Source of the DNA: Paenibacillus sp. yr247
GTDB lineage: Bacteria > Bacillota > Bacilli > Paenibacillales > NBRC-103111
NCBI RefSeq assembly: GCF_900103825.1
Contig: NZ_FNIF01000003.1
Coordinates: 1 to 64,000 of the forward strand
Length of the DNA: 64,000 nt
Direction of reading: 5' to 3'
The notes beneath the pieces were generated by a model that saw nothing but the letters and a program-made list of their open reading frames with translations, was not told where the DNA came from and searched no databases. This document shows positions 7,895-16,724 of the stretch, piece by piece; the stretch's first letter is position 1; each line of letters begins with the position of its first letter. Position numbers and translations under genes: made by a program.

Positions 7895-9049
7895 ATGAAG
7901 AGGGCGGCTAAGCTTTGTTTCGTTGTTCTCCTAATGGTATCGACCACAACCGGATGCTGGAACCTAAAGGAACCGGATCAACTCGCATTTGCTTTGGGGG
8001 GAGGGCTGGATTTAACAAAAGACGATCAGTTAGATATTAGTGCTCAAATCGCGATACCCTCTCGTCTTGGCGGCGGACAGGAAGCAGGCGGCGGAACCGG
8101 GAATAAAAGTTTCCGTATAATAAGTGCGACTGGAAAAAACGTTAACGATATTGTTTCAAATTTGCAGAAACAGTTATCGCGAAATTTTTTTGTCGGGCAT
8201 CGTCAGATCATTCTCATCGGACAACGAATGGCCGAGCACGGAATAGGCAGCTTGCTCGATTGGTTTGTTCGACATCCTCAATCGGAGTTGCGTTCAAGGA
8301 TATTTGTTGTGAAAGATGGCCAAGCGAAAGATCTCCTATCTGTTGAGCCGTTCATCGAGCCGTTTACATCTACGGAATTGGTACGGCAACAAACAGCTTT
8401 AGGTTTAAAGCGTCATTATTTCCGGGATTTTTTGTCAGATACATTAAGTCAAGGTTTACAGCCCATGTTGCCAGTGGTTAGCTTAACGGACACAAAACAA
8501 GTTGTTTATTCGGGTACTGCCGTTTTCAATAAAGACGATGGCCTGAAATTAGTGGGTTTCTTGAATAGTGAAGACTCTTTCTATGCCAATTGGATTGCAA
8601 ATAGACAAACAAATTTAGCTATCACTTCTTTCGTCAAACGAGGAAATGGCAGTATTAGTTTAACGCTGCTGTCATTAGGTCGACGGATTCTAGTGAAGAT
8701 GATCGATAACCAAATAAAAATTGACGTACTTCTCACTGGAGAAGGAACTATTGTCGAAAATACTACGAACTTGGATCCAACCATACGAAATGATCTCCAA
8801 ATCATAGAAGATGAACTCAGTGAAACGACACGGAGATCGATACAGCAGCTGATCAAAAAAGTTCAGAAGCAGTACAAGACAGACATCTTCGGGTTTGGTG
8901 TACATGTGCATCAGCAATATCCAGACCATTGGAAAACCTTGAAACAAGATTGGGACGTAACTTTCCCTGAGCTGAATGTTTCGGTCAAAGTAAAACTTCA
9001 TTGCAAGGATCCGGGTGAAACCAGCGCGTCAATTCAGACAAAGCCTTGA
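7895..9049 (+). CDS. Spore germinant receptor subunit C (GerC lipoprotein), 384 aa
   Basis: Lipoprotein subunit of the Ger receptor. The signal peptide ends in a lipobox (STTTGC, Cys21) followed by WNLKEPDQLAFALG, the characteristic WxxxE start of mature GerC proteins. The body includes NDIVSNLQKQLSRNFFVGH, the family's conserved early block, and the length is normal. It begins 2 bp after gerA ends, and its own end lies 44 bp before the chosen GerB start. It is expected on the outer face of the inner spore membrane in complex with A and B. Confidence 0.92.
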   Translation: MKRAAKLCFVVLLMVSTTTGCWNLKEPDQLAFALGGGLDLTKDDQLDISAQIAIPSRLGGGQEAGGGTGNKSFRIISATGKNVNDIVSNLQKQLSRNFFVGHRQIILIGQRMAEHGIGSLLDWFVRHPQSELRSRIFVVKDGQAKDLLSVEPFIEPFTSTELVRQQTALGLKRHYFRDFLSDTLSQGLQPMLPVVSLTDTKQVVYSGTAVFNKDDGLKLVGFLNSEDSFYANWIANRQTNLAITSFVKRGNGSISLTLLSLGRRILVKMIDNQIKIDVLLTGEGTIVENTTNLDPTIRNDLQIIEDELSETTRRSIQQLIKKVQKQYKTDIFGFGVHVHQQYPDHWKTLKQDWDVTFPELNVSVKVKLHCKDPGETSASIQTKP

Positions 9050-9092
9050 CTCTTTTACGGGCTGTATACCATTGAGGAGGAGTAGAGGATTT

Positions 9093-10175
9093 ATGAAGCT
9101 GTCCGGATCACAATTGGTTTGGATTATTGTAACAGAGGTCTGTGCGATAATCGGGATAAGAATTTCGCCGGCGATCGTAATATCTCAACAAGATACATGG
9201 CTTTCGATATTGGTTGGGGGCGTCATAGGCGCAGCCTTAACCTTCCTTGTCGTGCATCTCAGCATTCTCCACCCCAATCAAACATTAACCCAATTTAGCC
9301 AGTCTCTGCTGGGCAAATGGCTAGGGAGAATGATTGTCCTTCCGTATCTCGTTGCCTGGTATCTATTTTGTGCTGGTTTACTACGCGAATTTCCAGGCTT
9401 TTTGCAACCTGTACTTATTGACAGAACACCTCTGTGGATAATGATATTACTGTTACTAAGTTTAATGATCTCTTTGACTTATTCCTCAGGTATTACAGGA
9501 ATAGGTCGATGCTGTGAAATAATAGGACCCGTTATTATCTTTGTATTGATTGTCAGCTTCATTTTAAATGTAGGCAATGCAGATTGGCATCAATTATTAC
9601 CAGTATTTAGCGATACAGGTTGGGTAAACATTTTAAAAGGGTCGCTTGGTCCCGCTTTTTGGTTTCCAGGTCCTTTCACCTTATTGGTTATTATCGCTTT
9701 TATGCAGAACCCCCGAAAAGCGCTGTCAAAATCCTTATTAGGAGTAGGCCTTACCGTTTTCATGGTTTTTATTGCAACTCTTATGGTGCTTATGGTTTTT
9801 GGACCGAATTTATCAGCCCATTTAAGGTTTTCTTACTTTATGTATGTTAGGACCATTGATATATTAAATTTCATTCAAAGCGTCGATGTATTTTTCATGT
9901 TTATTTGGATTTTCGGAGTGACTGCCCAATTGTCATTATATTTGTTTGTCGTTAGCTACGAAATGGCAAATTGGTTCAATGTGAAAGATTGGCGGAAAAT
10001 GATTTGGTTCAGCGCATCGGCGATTTTTATTATAGCTATGTTAATCCCCAATGAGACAGCATTTACATCATACGATAAATTTTGGACATCTGTGATATTC
10101 CCTGTTTGTGGTATCGCGCTCCCCCTTATATTATGGATTATTTCGGTCGTCAAAAAGAAAACTGTGAAGATATAA
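9093..10175 (+). CDS. Spore germinant receptor subunit B (GerB permease-like), 360 aa
   Basis: Integral membrane subunit of the spore-germination GerB group of the APC superfamily, with about ten hydrophobic segments and conserved ISPAIVISQQDTWLSILVGG near the N-terminus. The frame is open from 9015 but overlaps gerC. ATG 9093 is preferred because GAGGAGG precedes it and the MKLSGSQLVW start matches the family. GerB proteins are thought to bind the germinant. Gene order A-C-B resembles gerK rather than gerA. Confidence 0.92.
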   Translation: MKLSGSQLVWIIVTEVCAIIGIRISPAIVISQQDTWLSILVGGVIGAALTFLVVHLSILHPNQTLTQFSQSLLGKWLGRMIVLPYLVAWYLFCAGLLREFPGFLQPVLIDRTPLWIMILLLLSLMISLTYSSGITGIGRCCEIIGPVIIFVLIVSFILNVGNADWHQLLPVFSDTGWVNILKGSLGPAFWFPGPFTLLVIIAFMQNPRKALSKSLLGVGLTVFMVFIATLMVLMVFGPNLSAHLRFSYFMYVRTIDILNFIQSVDVFFMFIWIFGVTAQLSLYLFVVSYEMANWFNVKDWRKMIWFSASAIFIIAMLIPNETAFTSYDKFWTSVIFPVCGIALPLILWIISVVKKKTVKI

Positions 10176-10233
10176 ATGTATTGTAAATTCGTCCTCGGAA
10201 ATTGGACGATAAACACATATTTGCATTACTAAA

Positions 10234-10256
10234 CCCGGCCACACTTGCCGGATTTT
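10234..10256 (+). terminator. Terminator after ger operon
   Basis: CCGGC-cacactt-GCCGG followed by ATTTTTG, 60 bp behind gerB. The stem is short but well placed. Confidence 0.6.
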
Positions 10257-10259
10257 TGC

Positions 10260-10670
10260 TTTTTATTGAGCTTTCCTCCGATAACTTAAGTTTGATCAGT
10301 TTAACGGCAGTGTTTATAAATCCTGAATCACTTGTCACCGTCTTGCCCAAGTCCCTCCTGAGCATTCCGTAATCAAAGCGCCTTTACCCGGATAGTCGTT
10401 GTGGACTTGACTTTGTGCCGTTACGTTGCCGCCACAGCAGTGCCATGCAGTTACAGTCCGTTAGCGGAGCAAAGTAGCCGAACGGTACCTCCGAAGCCTC
10501 GTCGGTGTAGTTTTGTTAACAACCGTATCCGTCGTAGTCTACTTACTGTATGGGGCATGGTTCTAGGTTTTAAAATTAATACAGATGAATAATATTAAGC
10601 GAAAGCATTATCGAAAGCGGAGCAAAGAAATGTGATAATAACCGCACCAAAAATTACCCGAAAGATCAGT
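10260..10670. other. Intergenic region without a supported gene
   Basis: About 400 bp between the ger operon terminator and the IS110 remnant. Short frames exist on both strands but none has a ribosome site or recognisable family. The 3' end probably contains eroded IS110 sequence. Confidence 0.6.
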
Positions 10671-10671
10671 T

Positions 10672-11050
10672 GAACTCTTAAACACGATTCCTGGAATCCT
10701 GAAAGATGCTGCTGCGGTCATCTTAGCAGAGATCGGGAATGATATGTCTTGCTTTGGAGGCGATCCGCAAATAGTAGCTTGGGCCGGGTTAAGCCCAGGG
10801 AATAATGAGAGTGCAGGAAAGAAGAAAAGTTCAAAGATAGCTAAGGGGAATAATAGTCTAAAGGCAGTGCTTTGCCAAGTTGCTTTGGCGGCAAATAAAT
10901 CTAAGGGCACGAGACTTGCGTCTTTCTTTTATCGAATACAGAAACGACGAGGACAGAAAAAGGCAACAATAGCGACAGCCCATCTCATACTTTGAATTAT
11001 CTACCGAATGCTCAAGGACAAAATAGCTTACCGTGAAGTAGGCTGGGACT
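10672..11050 (+). pseudogene. IS110-family transposase, C-terminal fragment
   Basis: Encodes the C-terminal (Transposase_20) half: a helix-hairpin-helix-like IPGILKDAAAVILAEIG, then AWAGLSPGNNESAGKKKSSK with the conserved serine region, and ATAHLIL, with a stop before IIYRMLKDK. The N-terminal DEDD domain is missing. A separate N-terminal IS110 fragment lies at 36136-36508, but nothing shows that the two were one element. Confidence 0.82.
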
Positions 11051-11109
11051 ATCTAACCTCTTCAACATCATCTGTGGAATATTGGATAAAAAAATCGAGG
11101 CCCAGGGAC

Positions 11110-11551
11110 TCATTTGTCTTTCTGCCACTTTTTGTTGAGCACTTCGATCGTTTTGGGTCCCGCGAAACGCCCGCTCCCCATGATCAACTCGGCACCGCTA
11201 GTCTTGTAGGCATCCAAATGAAAAGCAATCTCGCGGCAATCATGTCTTGCTTGCATTGTCGAACCTTCGCCATGTCGGTCGTGACGGAACCGGTCATCAC
11301 CGTGCCGAACTGAGCGGCGCTCCAAATCTCATTCTTGCTGGGCACGCAGGCGACGGCTGGACATGAGCCCCGACCCACCGGCACTCCACGACGGCAACCC
11401 TTTGCCCGGATCGCGCCAGGTGCCAAGCCAGCAACTTTCCGCCTTGGCCGCTGCCAAGGACCAGGGTTTCGAAATGTTCTGCTTGAGATATCAGAGTCCT
11501 CCTTTTTTGAAATCCCAATGATGTTGGGTTCTCGACAATCCGAGGTCGCAC
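11110..11551 (-). pseudogene. FAD/NAD(P)-disulfide oxidoreductase, N-terminal remnant
   Basis: FETLVLGSGQGGKLLAWHLA is a dinucleotide-binding start of the pyridine nucleotide-disulfide oxidoreductase family (mercuric reductase/lipoamide dehydrogenase group). After a frameshift follow GSCPAVACVPSKNEIW (the active-site region, where the first Cys of the usual CxxxxC is preserved) and, in a third frame, GAELIMGSGRF. At least two frame changes and a missing C-terminal two thirds make this a pseudogene. The DNA is GC-rich. Confidence 0.75.
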
Positions 11552-11783
11552 AAGGCGGCCTGAACATTATAGTTGCCACACCTCGCGGACGCAAGTAAGC
11601 AAGGTAATCACTCTCGAGAGCAGGGGTCTTTTTTATTCATATTCATCATATTTTCATCTTCCTAGCTATCCATTCGGGATTCAATACACTACGATCCAAA
11701 TTGAGAATTCGATATTTCATCACCGAAACTATAACTAAGAACCGCTTTGACTATTGTCAAGCGGTTCTCTGTCTCGTATTTAG

Positions 11784-11945
11784 TCAAACGGATTCGTGTT
11801 TCCAAGTTGTTGCTTTCCCGGTCTTAGAGCAATTTGGGAAAGTTTCGCCAGCTTGTAATACAACGTGTCCTCCATCAACATCAATATAATGCCCCGATTC
11901 AGTCACTCTTTCACCAGTTTTATGCCGATGACTTGCAGTATTCAT
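11784..11945 (-). CDS. YjzC-like small protein, 53 aa
   Basis: A short protein reading KTGERVTESGHYIDVDGG then HVVLQAGETFPNCSKTGKAT, the pattern of the Bacillus YjzC-like family (GExVxxSGxY then GxxFPxC). The ATG at 11945 is preferred over the longer frame because AAGAAGGGGC lies just upstream. The function of the family is unknown. It stands alone between oxidoreductase remnants. Confidence 0.6.
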   Translation of the reverse strand: MNTASHRHKTGERVTESGHYIDVDGGHVVLQAGETFPNCSKTGKATTWKHESV

Positions 11946-11994
11946 CGTTTTCGCCCCTTCTTGATTTGGAATTGAGATTTCGTGAAAATTCACG

Positions 11995-12430
11995 CTAACA
12001 TATTTATGCCCTGTCTGGTTTACGACAAATCACATAACAATTGCCAAATCTTCGGGGTATGTATTTTTAAACGCTGCTGCATTCAGTTTTCCATAAACAA
12101 TACGAACCATGTACTGTAGGGCTTTTATCAGAATCTGATTATGTTTCTAAATATATCTTGTGTGCGGACGATTGCTGCGGATGACATGCGCCGCGATGAC
12201 GCTGCGAGCCAAATTGCTGCAAAACAGACGTCAGAAAAAGTTAGTAGAAAACTTCTGTTGTCACCAACCGAATAGCATACCCTTTTTAGGGCAATCTTGC
12301 CGCCTTCCCACGATTAACATTTGATACAGTTCGTGAAGGCATTACTTTCGGAATAAAGAAAAGCATCAGGATCACGAGAATTATCGCGTAGCAATAAGTA
12401 ACTCCTAATTTTTATCTTCAAATATAAATT
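11995..12430. other. Intergenic region without a supported gene
   Basis: No frame with a ribosome site or family signature was found. Base composition is mixed, with locally GC-rich patches (around 12170-12210), suggesting more eroded insert DNA. Confidence 0.5.
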
Positions 12431-12459
12431 GCCTGGGCTGGAGAATTCCAGCCACAGGC
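12431..12459 (-). terminator. Dispersed terminator hairpin, copy 2 (after trxA copy 1)
   Basis: GCCTGGGCTGG and CCAGCCACAGGC form a long stem downstream of the minus-strand trxA. It is related to hairpins at 1969 and 18498. Confidence 0.7.
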
Positions 12460-12568
12460 TTGAATAAAAGAGAACTTTTCTCTATAAGTAAATCTTCGTT
12501 AGGCTCATTTTCAAATCTGGTCGGCAAATAGCGCTATCACTTGGCCGATCAGTTCCTGACCACTTCGA

Positions 12569-12891
12569 TCACTTTGTTTGGCTGTCGATCCAATCCCTTA
12601 ATTGGTCTTCGAACGATAGCCGGAAACTTGATCGACTGCAACTCCATCCTGAAACAAAATGAGGGTTGGAACTCCCATCACGGCAAAGTTATTGGCGGTT
12701 TGCAGATTGTCGTCGACATTGATTTTTGCAACTTTTAATTGTTCTCCAAACTCAGACTCGAATTCATCCAATACTGGAGACAGCATTTTGCAAGGACCGC
12801 ACCAAGGCGCCCAAAAATCAACCAATACGGTTCCTTTCTGTTTCTCCACTTCCGTCTCGAATGTTTGATCCGTCACATGTACAATAGCCAT
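12569..12891 (-). pseudogene. trxA: Thioredoxin copy 1, C-terminal frameshift
   Basis: Classical thioredoxin with active site WAPWCGPCK and the cis-proline region FAVMGVPTLILF. A base missing from the TTT run (TCTTCGAAC here, TCTTTCGAAC in copy 2 at 30222) changes the frame after GYRSK, so the protein ends at 12598 and loses the last helix (normally QIKAWIDSQTK). The original stop would be at 12569-12571. The shortened 97-aa form keeps the redox site but may be unstable. It is preceded by a strong ribosome site (AGGAGGGAATCGAAATG). Confidence 0.85.
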
Positions 12892-12900
12892 TTCGATTCC

Positions 12901-13573
12901 CTCCTGTTTTTTGGTTCTTGAAACAATTATAATAACACTCTAATGGGATATCCTATTTTCGAAAAAACCGAACGAATTTTCTGGAAAGCAGAGAGTGATC
13001 GTTAGTATTAAGGTTACATCCGTGTACTCTCTCCTGCCCATCGTCTAATAACAGAAGCCTAAAGACAAACTTCCTAGACTTTCAGACTGAAAAACTTATG
13101 ATATAGATTCCAGATAATCCTGCACTTGAGCAGGGGTCTTTGCAAACTTACTGTGCAAATGTCCCAATTTCACTCCGTTCTTATAAACAAGTAAACTTGG
13201 AATCCCACGAACCTCGTTTGCTTCCACAATCGTTTGAAATTGTTCCGCATCGATTGCATAGAAATCCTTATCCTTATTCTCCGTTATGATCTCATCAATA
13301 AATCGGTCCATGTTTTTGCAGTCGGGACACCAGGTTGTGTCAAATTTCACTACTGTGTATTGATCTCTATTGACCAAATCTTGAAAACGATCTTCCGTAA
13401 GTATTCTTTCCATTTTTATTCGCTCCTTATAAAATGGGTTGTAATTACACTGTCTTAGCTCACAAAATCAGTTCCATTGGAGACATCCAGTTCAATAAAA
13501 AGCTAGCTATCTCGACAAAATAGTTACATTGTAAATATAAGCCTCATACGCGATCCTCTCCTGTTTTTTGGTT
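12901..13573. repeat. 16-bp direct repeats bounding an insert between trxA and trxB copy 1
   Basis: CTCCTGTTTTTTGGTT occurs at 12901-12916 and again at 13558-13573. In copy 2 (near 30553) only one such unit joins trxB directly to trxA. The ~657 bp between the repeats in copy 1 contains the thioredoxin-like gene 13096-13413. Confidence 0.85.
13096..13413 (-). CDS. Thioredoxin-family protein (YtpP-like), 105 aa
   Basis: Small thioredoxin-fold protein with WCPDCKNMD in place of WCGPC, then VRGIPSLLVY with the cis-proline. The length and CPDC active site resemble Bacillus YtpP-type proteins rather than TrxA. The start ATG 13413 follows AAGGAGCGAATAAAA. It lies inside the segment that separates trxA and trxB copy 1 and is absent from copy 2. 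Its role as an alternative disulfide carrier is inferred from the fold only. Confidence 0.8.
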   Translation of the reverse strand: MERILTEDRFQDLVNRDQYTVVKFDTTWCPDCKNMDRFIDEIITENKDKDFYAIDAEQFQTIVEANEVRGIPSLLVYKNGVKLGHLHSKFAKTPAQVQDYLESIS

Positions 13574-14510
13574 AGCCGATCGGATGTTCTTCCAAAAATC
13601 GTTCGCAATCCAGTGCCGCAATCGCTCCGCTGCCGGCCGAAGTGATTGCCTGCCGGTAGCGGGGGTCCTGCACGTCGCCACAAGCGAATACGCCTGGAAT
13701 ACTCGTTTCAACCGTTCCCGGCCTTACAATTAAGTAGCCTTGCTGATCGGTCTGCAGTTGTCCGTCAAGAAATTCGGTATTCGGATGATGGCCGATCGCT
13801 ACGAATATACCGTCGGTTTCGATGATCTCCGCAGCGCCTGTTTCATTGTTTTGCACTTTCAATCCGGTTACGCCTTTTCCATCGGAGATAACTTCCAGCG
13901 GAGTCCGATCCAGACCCCACTTGATTTTGCTGTTTTGCCGGGCACGATCCTGCATGATTTGAGACGCCTTCAGTTGGTTTCTCCTGTGGACGATGCGGAC
14001 TTCCGAGGCGTATTTTGTCAAGAAGTGCGCTTCCTCCATGGCCGAGTCTCCGCCGCCGACCACGATTATTTTTTTGCCACGGAAGAAGAAACCGTCACAC
14101 GTGGCGCAAGTGCTCACGCCTCTTCCAATATTTTCGTACTCATTTGGAATTTGCAGATAGTTTGCAGATGCTCCCGTAGAGATGATGACGGTCTCGGCTT
14201 TTAGCGTTTCACCACCTTCCAAGTACAAGCTGAACGGGCGGTTTTGCAGATCGACCCGGCTTACCCGGCCTGTTTTAAACCTGGCGCCGAATCGCTCTGC
14301 TTGCTTTCTCATATTTTCCATCAGTTCCGTTCCCAGGATCCCATCCGGAAAGCCGGGGAAGTTCTCAACTTCCGTCGTCGTCGTCAATTGCCCGCCGGGC
14401 TCAGTTCCTTCGATAACGAGAGGCTCCAAATTCGCCCTCGCCAAGTAAATAGCTGCTGTTAATCCGGCTGGACCGGTACCGATAACAATCGATTTGTACA
14501 TGGTAAACAA
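13572..14510 (-). CDS. trxB: Thioredoxin reductase, copy 1, 312 aa
   Basis: Low-Mr thioredoxin reductase: FAD-binding GTGPAGLTAAIYLARANL at the N-terminus, redox CATC (in STCATCDGFF near residue 135), NADPH-binding VVGGGDSAMEEA and C-terminal GVFACGDVQDPRYRQA. Full length and frame intact. It transfers electrons from NADPH to thioredoxin in the cytosol. Nearly identical to the copy at 30569. The next gene downstream is the YtpP-like gene and then the frameshifted trxA. A plausible electron source for the neighbouring peroxiredoxin at 15372. Confidence 0.95.
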   Translation of the reverse strand: MFTMYKSIVIGTGPAGLTAAIYLARANLEPLVIEGTEPGGQLTTTTEVENFPGFPDGILGTELMENMRKQAERFGARFKTGRVSRVDLQNRPFSLYLEGGETLKAETVIISTGASANYLQIPNEYENIGRGVSTCATCDGFFFRGKKIIVVGGGDSAMEEAHFLTKYASEVRIVHRRNQLKASQIMQDRARQNSKIKWGLDRTPLEVISDGKGVTGLKVQNNETGAAEIIETDGIFVAIGHHPNTEFLDGQLQTDQQGYLIVRPGTVETSIPGVFACGDVQDPRYRQAITSAGSGAIAALDCERFLEEHPIG

Positions 14511-14629
14511 CTCCTATTTACTATTTTTCAAAATTTAATCGTATGTAAACTATTTAGGTAAAAATTTTTGACTAAAGGTGTCGATATTAAAGCTGACGTC
14601 CATCTTTTCAAAGCTGGAACCCCTCAGTC

Positions 14630-14716
14630 CTTGACGAGTTTACTTGCTGTCGCTCGGCCAATGCCGCTCGTTCCTCCTATAATAAGTGCTGTTTAACCCG
14701 ATTGATTAGAAGCCAT
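14630..14716 (-). pseudogene. SDR gene stub (N-terminus only, early stop)
   Basis: From ATG 14716 the frame reads MASNQSG, then a TAA, then TALIIGGTSGIGRATASKLV, the start of a classical SDR. Homology ends near 14630, so more than 200 codons are missing. AAAGGAGT precedes the start. A sister stub with the same first residues is at 17680-17989. Confidence 0.8.
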
Positions 14717-14775
14717 TCGTAGTTACTCCTTTCAATATTTTGGTGTTTTCAATCCATTTTATTGATCTGAAATCA

Positions 14776-14812
14776 ATACTAATGCATTCTTTTTGGATTG
14801 TCAATTCCAAAA
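14776..14812 (-). promoter_or_regulatory. TetR-regulon type promoter in front of the SDR stub
   Basis: On the minus strand, TTGACA (complement of 14799-14804), 17-bp spacer and TAGTAT (complement of 14776-14781). The -35 lies inside a TGGAATTGACAATCCA site like the one ahead of the peroxiredoxin genes. Confidence 0.8.
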
Positions 14813-14819
14813 TTACATA

Positions 14820-14990
14820 TCAATGCATGCCACGCTCTTATGGCAAACACAGCAACCCAAAGGTTCAGCGGAATCTCGATTAAACAAGGAATATCTCGTA
14901 CTTAACCACCTGCATGAGGAACATGCCCACCTTTAAGAAGGTTACTTTCGTTGCAATCACGACGTTGGGCTACATCTTAGAGTGAGTTAT
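14820..14990 (+). pseudogene. Remnant shared with 18090-18297 (membrane protein 3' end)
   Basis: The DNA matches the segment at 18090-18297 with many substitutions and an in-frame stop after SGISIKQGISRT. Both copies lie on the opposite strand next to the SDR stub promoter, so a block of ~350 bp is duplicated. Confidence 0.6.
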
Positions 14991-15039
14991 TATTGCGCGC
15001 TTTCTACTTGATTTGAACAAAGTGACTGCCCTAATCCTG

Positions 15040-15258
15040 GACCGTCGAGCCGCCGTTTCCGTATCCGACAGCTTCGCTGACAAGCGAGCCGATCGGACAG
15101 CCCCCCTGGCATTACCACTCATTCTGAAGCTGTACGGTCGCATCGAGCTGGGTTCGCAACGCTTCCATTTTGGCCATGTCGACGACGATACGCGCGCGTC
15201 TCTTTTCCCTTTTCGTCAGCTCCTGCTCTTGTTTTTTGATATCCATTAAGTTTTCCAT
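15040..15258 (-). pseudogene. TetR regulator remnant with the HTH deleted
   Basis: Reads MENLMDIKKQEQELTKREK, continues to RARIV, then jumps to KMEALRTQLDATVQLQNEW and, after a stop, CQGGCPIGSL. Relative to the intact gene at 18825-19454 the helix-turn-helix and following helices are gone, as is the C-terminal half. It sits divergent to the peroxiredoxin at 15372, the same arrangement as at 2126/2880. Confidence 0.82.
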
Positions 15259-15278
15259 TCATGTAGTAAAACAAAAAA

Positions 15279-15343
15279 TGGAGTTGACAATCCATAAAAA
15301 TAACGTTATGATGGGCTCATCAACAAATGGAGTGAAAAATCCA
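15279..15343 (+). promoter_or_regulatory. Promoter with TGGAGT operators, second peroxiredoxin
   Basis: TTGACA (15284-15289), 17-bp spacer, TATGAT (15307-15312). TGGAGTTGACAATCCA covers the -35 and TGGAGTGAAAAATCCA lies at 15328-15343, at the same position as the perfect palindrome of copy 1. Confidence 0.85.
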
Positions 15344-15371
15344 ATATTCAATTTAAAAGGAGAGTTGTACC

Positions 15372-16016
15372 ATGTCGGTTAAAGAACAATTGGATCAAAC
15401 GAAGGAAGGTTTTATTGCTAACGCACCTGCAGAGGCCCAGTCGGCTATTTTTCAGCACATTAAGGAGCAACTGCAGTCCGGTATCGTTTTCGGATTGAAG
15501 GAAGGGGACAAAGCCCCGAATTTCACACTGGCCAATTCGCTCGGTGAGCGAGTGAACCTGTATGACGAGCTTGCGAAAGGCCCGGTTGTCCTGACCTTTT
15601 ACCGCGGCAGCTGGTGTCCCTTCTGCAATGTTCAGCTCCGTGCTTACCAGCAATTGCTGCCGGAGATTGAGAAGTTTGGTGGCCAACTGATTGCCGTCAC
15701 TCCGCAAAGCCCCGACAACTCGTTGTCTCAGAAGGAGAAGGAGGAGCTGACCTTCCAGGTGCTGAGCGATTCGAACGGCCGTGTCGCCGATAGCTACCAA
15801 ATTTTGTTTGAACTGCCCGATTACCTTCAAAAGGTATTCACAAATTCGTTCGGTCTGGATCTCACCGTGTTCAATGCCTCCGATCGCTGGGTGCTGCCGG
15901 TTCCTGCGACGTTTATTATCGACAAAGAAGGAATCGTCCGCCGCGCGCATGTCAATCCGGACTTCATGAAGCGGATGGAGTCACAGGAAATCATCGATCA
16001 ATTGAAGAAGCTCTGA
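15372..16016 (+). CDS. Thiol peroxiredoxin-like protein, paralogue 2, 214 aa
   Basis: Same length and architecture as 2880-3524, with VVLTFYRGSWCPFCNVQL retained and the C-terminus EIIDQLKKL nearly unchanged. Differences are mostly conservative (e.g. FNASDRWVLPVPATF versus FNNTARWILPVPATF). Start ATG 15372 is preceded by AAAAGGAGAG. It is expressed from the operator-bearing promoter just upstream and ends at a perfect 15-bp terminator stem. It lies about 0.9 kb from trxB copy 1 on the opposite strand. Confidence 0.88.
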   Translation: MSVKEQLDQTKEGFIANAPAEAQSAIFQHIKEQLQSGIVFGLKEGDKAPNFTLANSLGERVNLYDELAKGPVVLTFYRGSWCPFCNVQLRAYQQLLPEIEKFGGQLIAVTPQSPDNSLSQKEKEELTFQVLSDSNGRVADSYQILFELPDYLQKVFTNSFGLDLTVFNASDRWVLPVPATFIIDKEGIVRRAHVNPDFMKRMESQEIIDQLKKL

Positions 16017-16061
16017 GAGAAAGCATAAAAGGATGGCCGCCTTTGCGGCCTCAGATTGTCG

Positions 16062-16103
16062 AGAAGCCCAACATCCCTTCAGAGATGTTGGGCTTCTCAT
16101 TCA
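16062..16103 (+). terminator. Perfect 15-bp stem terminator after peroxiredoxin 2
   Basis: GAGAAGCCCAACATC (16062-16076) and GATGTTGGGCTTCTC (16085-16099) pair perfectly. A short AT-rich tail follows. Confidence 0.85.
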
Positions 16104-16299
16104 CTAGAAGAAATTGATGTTGCCGTGTGCTCATGTCGAATGATATCAGCCAAAGAGGCGTGATACGTCCGTGGTACGGCCAAAGTGGGAACGATTGAAA
16201 GAGGAACGATCGGCGGAAGCTGCGTCAATATTAATAGTGTGTCGGTGAGATCAACCATTTGTCCAAACAAAATTACTTCACCGGACTTCAAATATCCGC

Positions 16300-16533
16300 G
16301 AAAGCAGTAGATTTGACAGCTAGGAACATCTTGGTTCCTACTGGAGCTTCTCCTGCATTTCCGGACTTGCTGGGACTGGGAGACTTCGATTACTTGCTCA
16401 GCACTTCGGCTCTCGAACTCCGTCCGGGATATTCCCGAAGCGCCTTGCAGTCATCGGATCCGGTTACATAGCGATGGAACTGTGTCAATTATTCCATAAC
16501 CTTGGTGTCGAGGTTACGCATAAGCATGAAAGG
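16300..16533 (+). pseudogene. Pyridine nucleotide-disulfide oxidoreductase, central fragment
   Basis: [20 protein letters not shown] is the loop that closes the FAD domain in mercuric-reductase-like enzymes. After a frameshift [20 protein letters not shown] gives the NAD-binding glycine motif. Both ends are missing. It may be part of the same family as the N-terminal remnant at 11110-11551 but is on the opposite strand. Confidence 0.72.
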
Positions 16534-16724
16534 GTAGGCCGAATGCATATATTCGTCTGCCCTTTCTACTATTAAATTAATCAACAAATTATTTGGTTTT
16601 GACAGCAAAATCAACCCACAAAATCGTTCGTACACATGCTGCTTCTCTTGTTGTTAAAATGTGGCGACGGAATGACGTCCGGTTATGAGGCGACGCCAAT
16701 TCGCGACTGACGATAGCCCTGAAG

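Noticed and set aside
6378..10175. Ger operon considered as a novel transport system
   Set aside because: All three subunits match the known spore germinant receptor families in order and size.
16097..16291. Minus-strand 64-codon frame beside peroxiredoxin 2
   Set aside because: Overlaps the terminator side region, no ribosome site, low-complexity composition.
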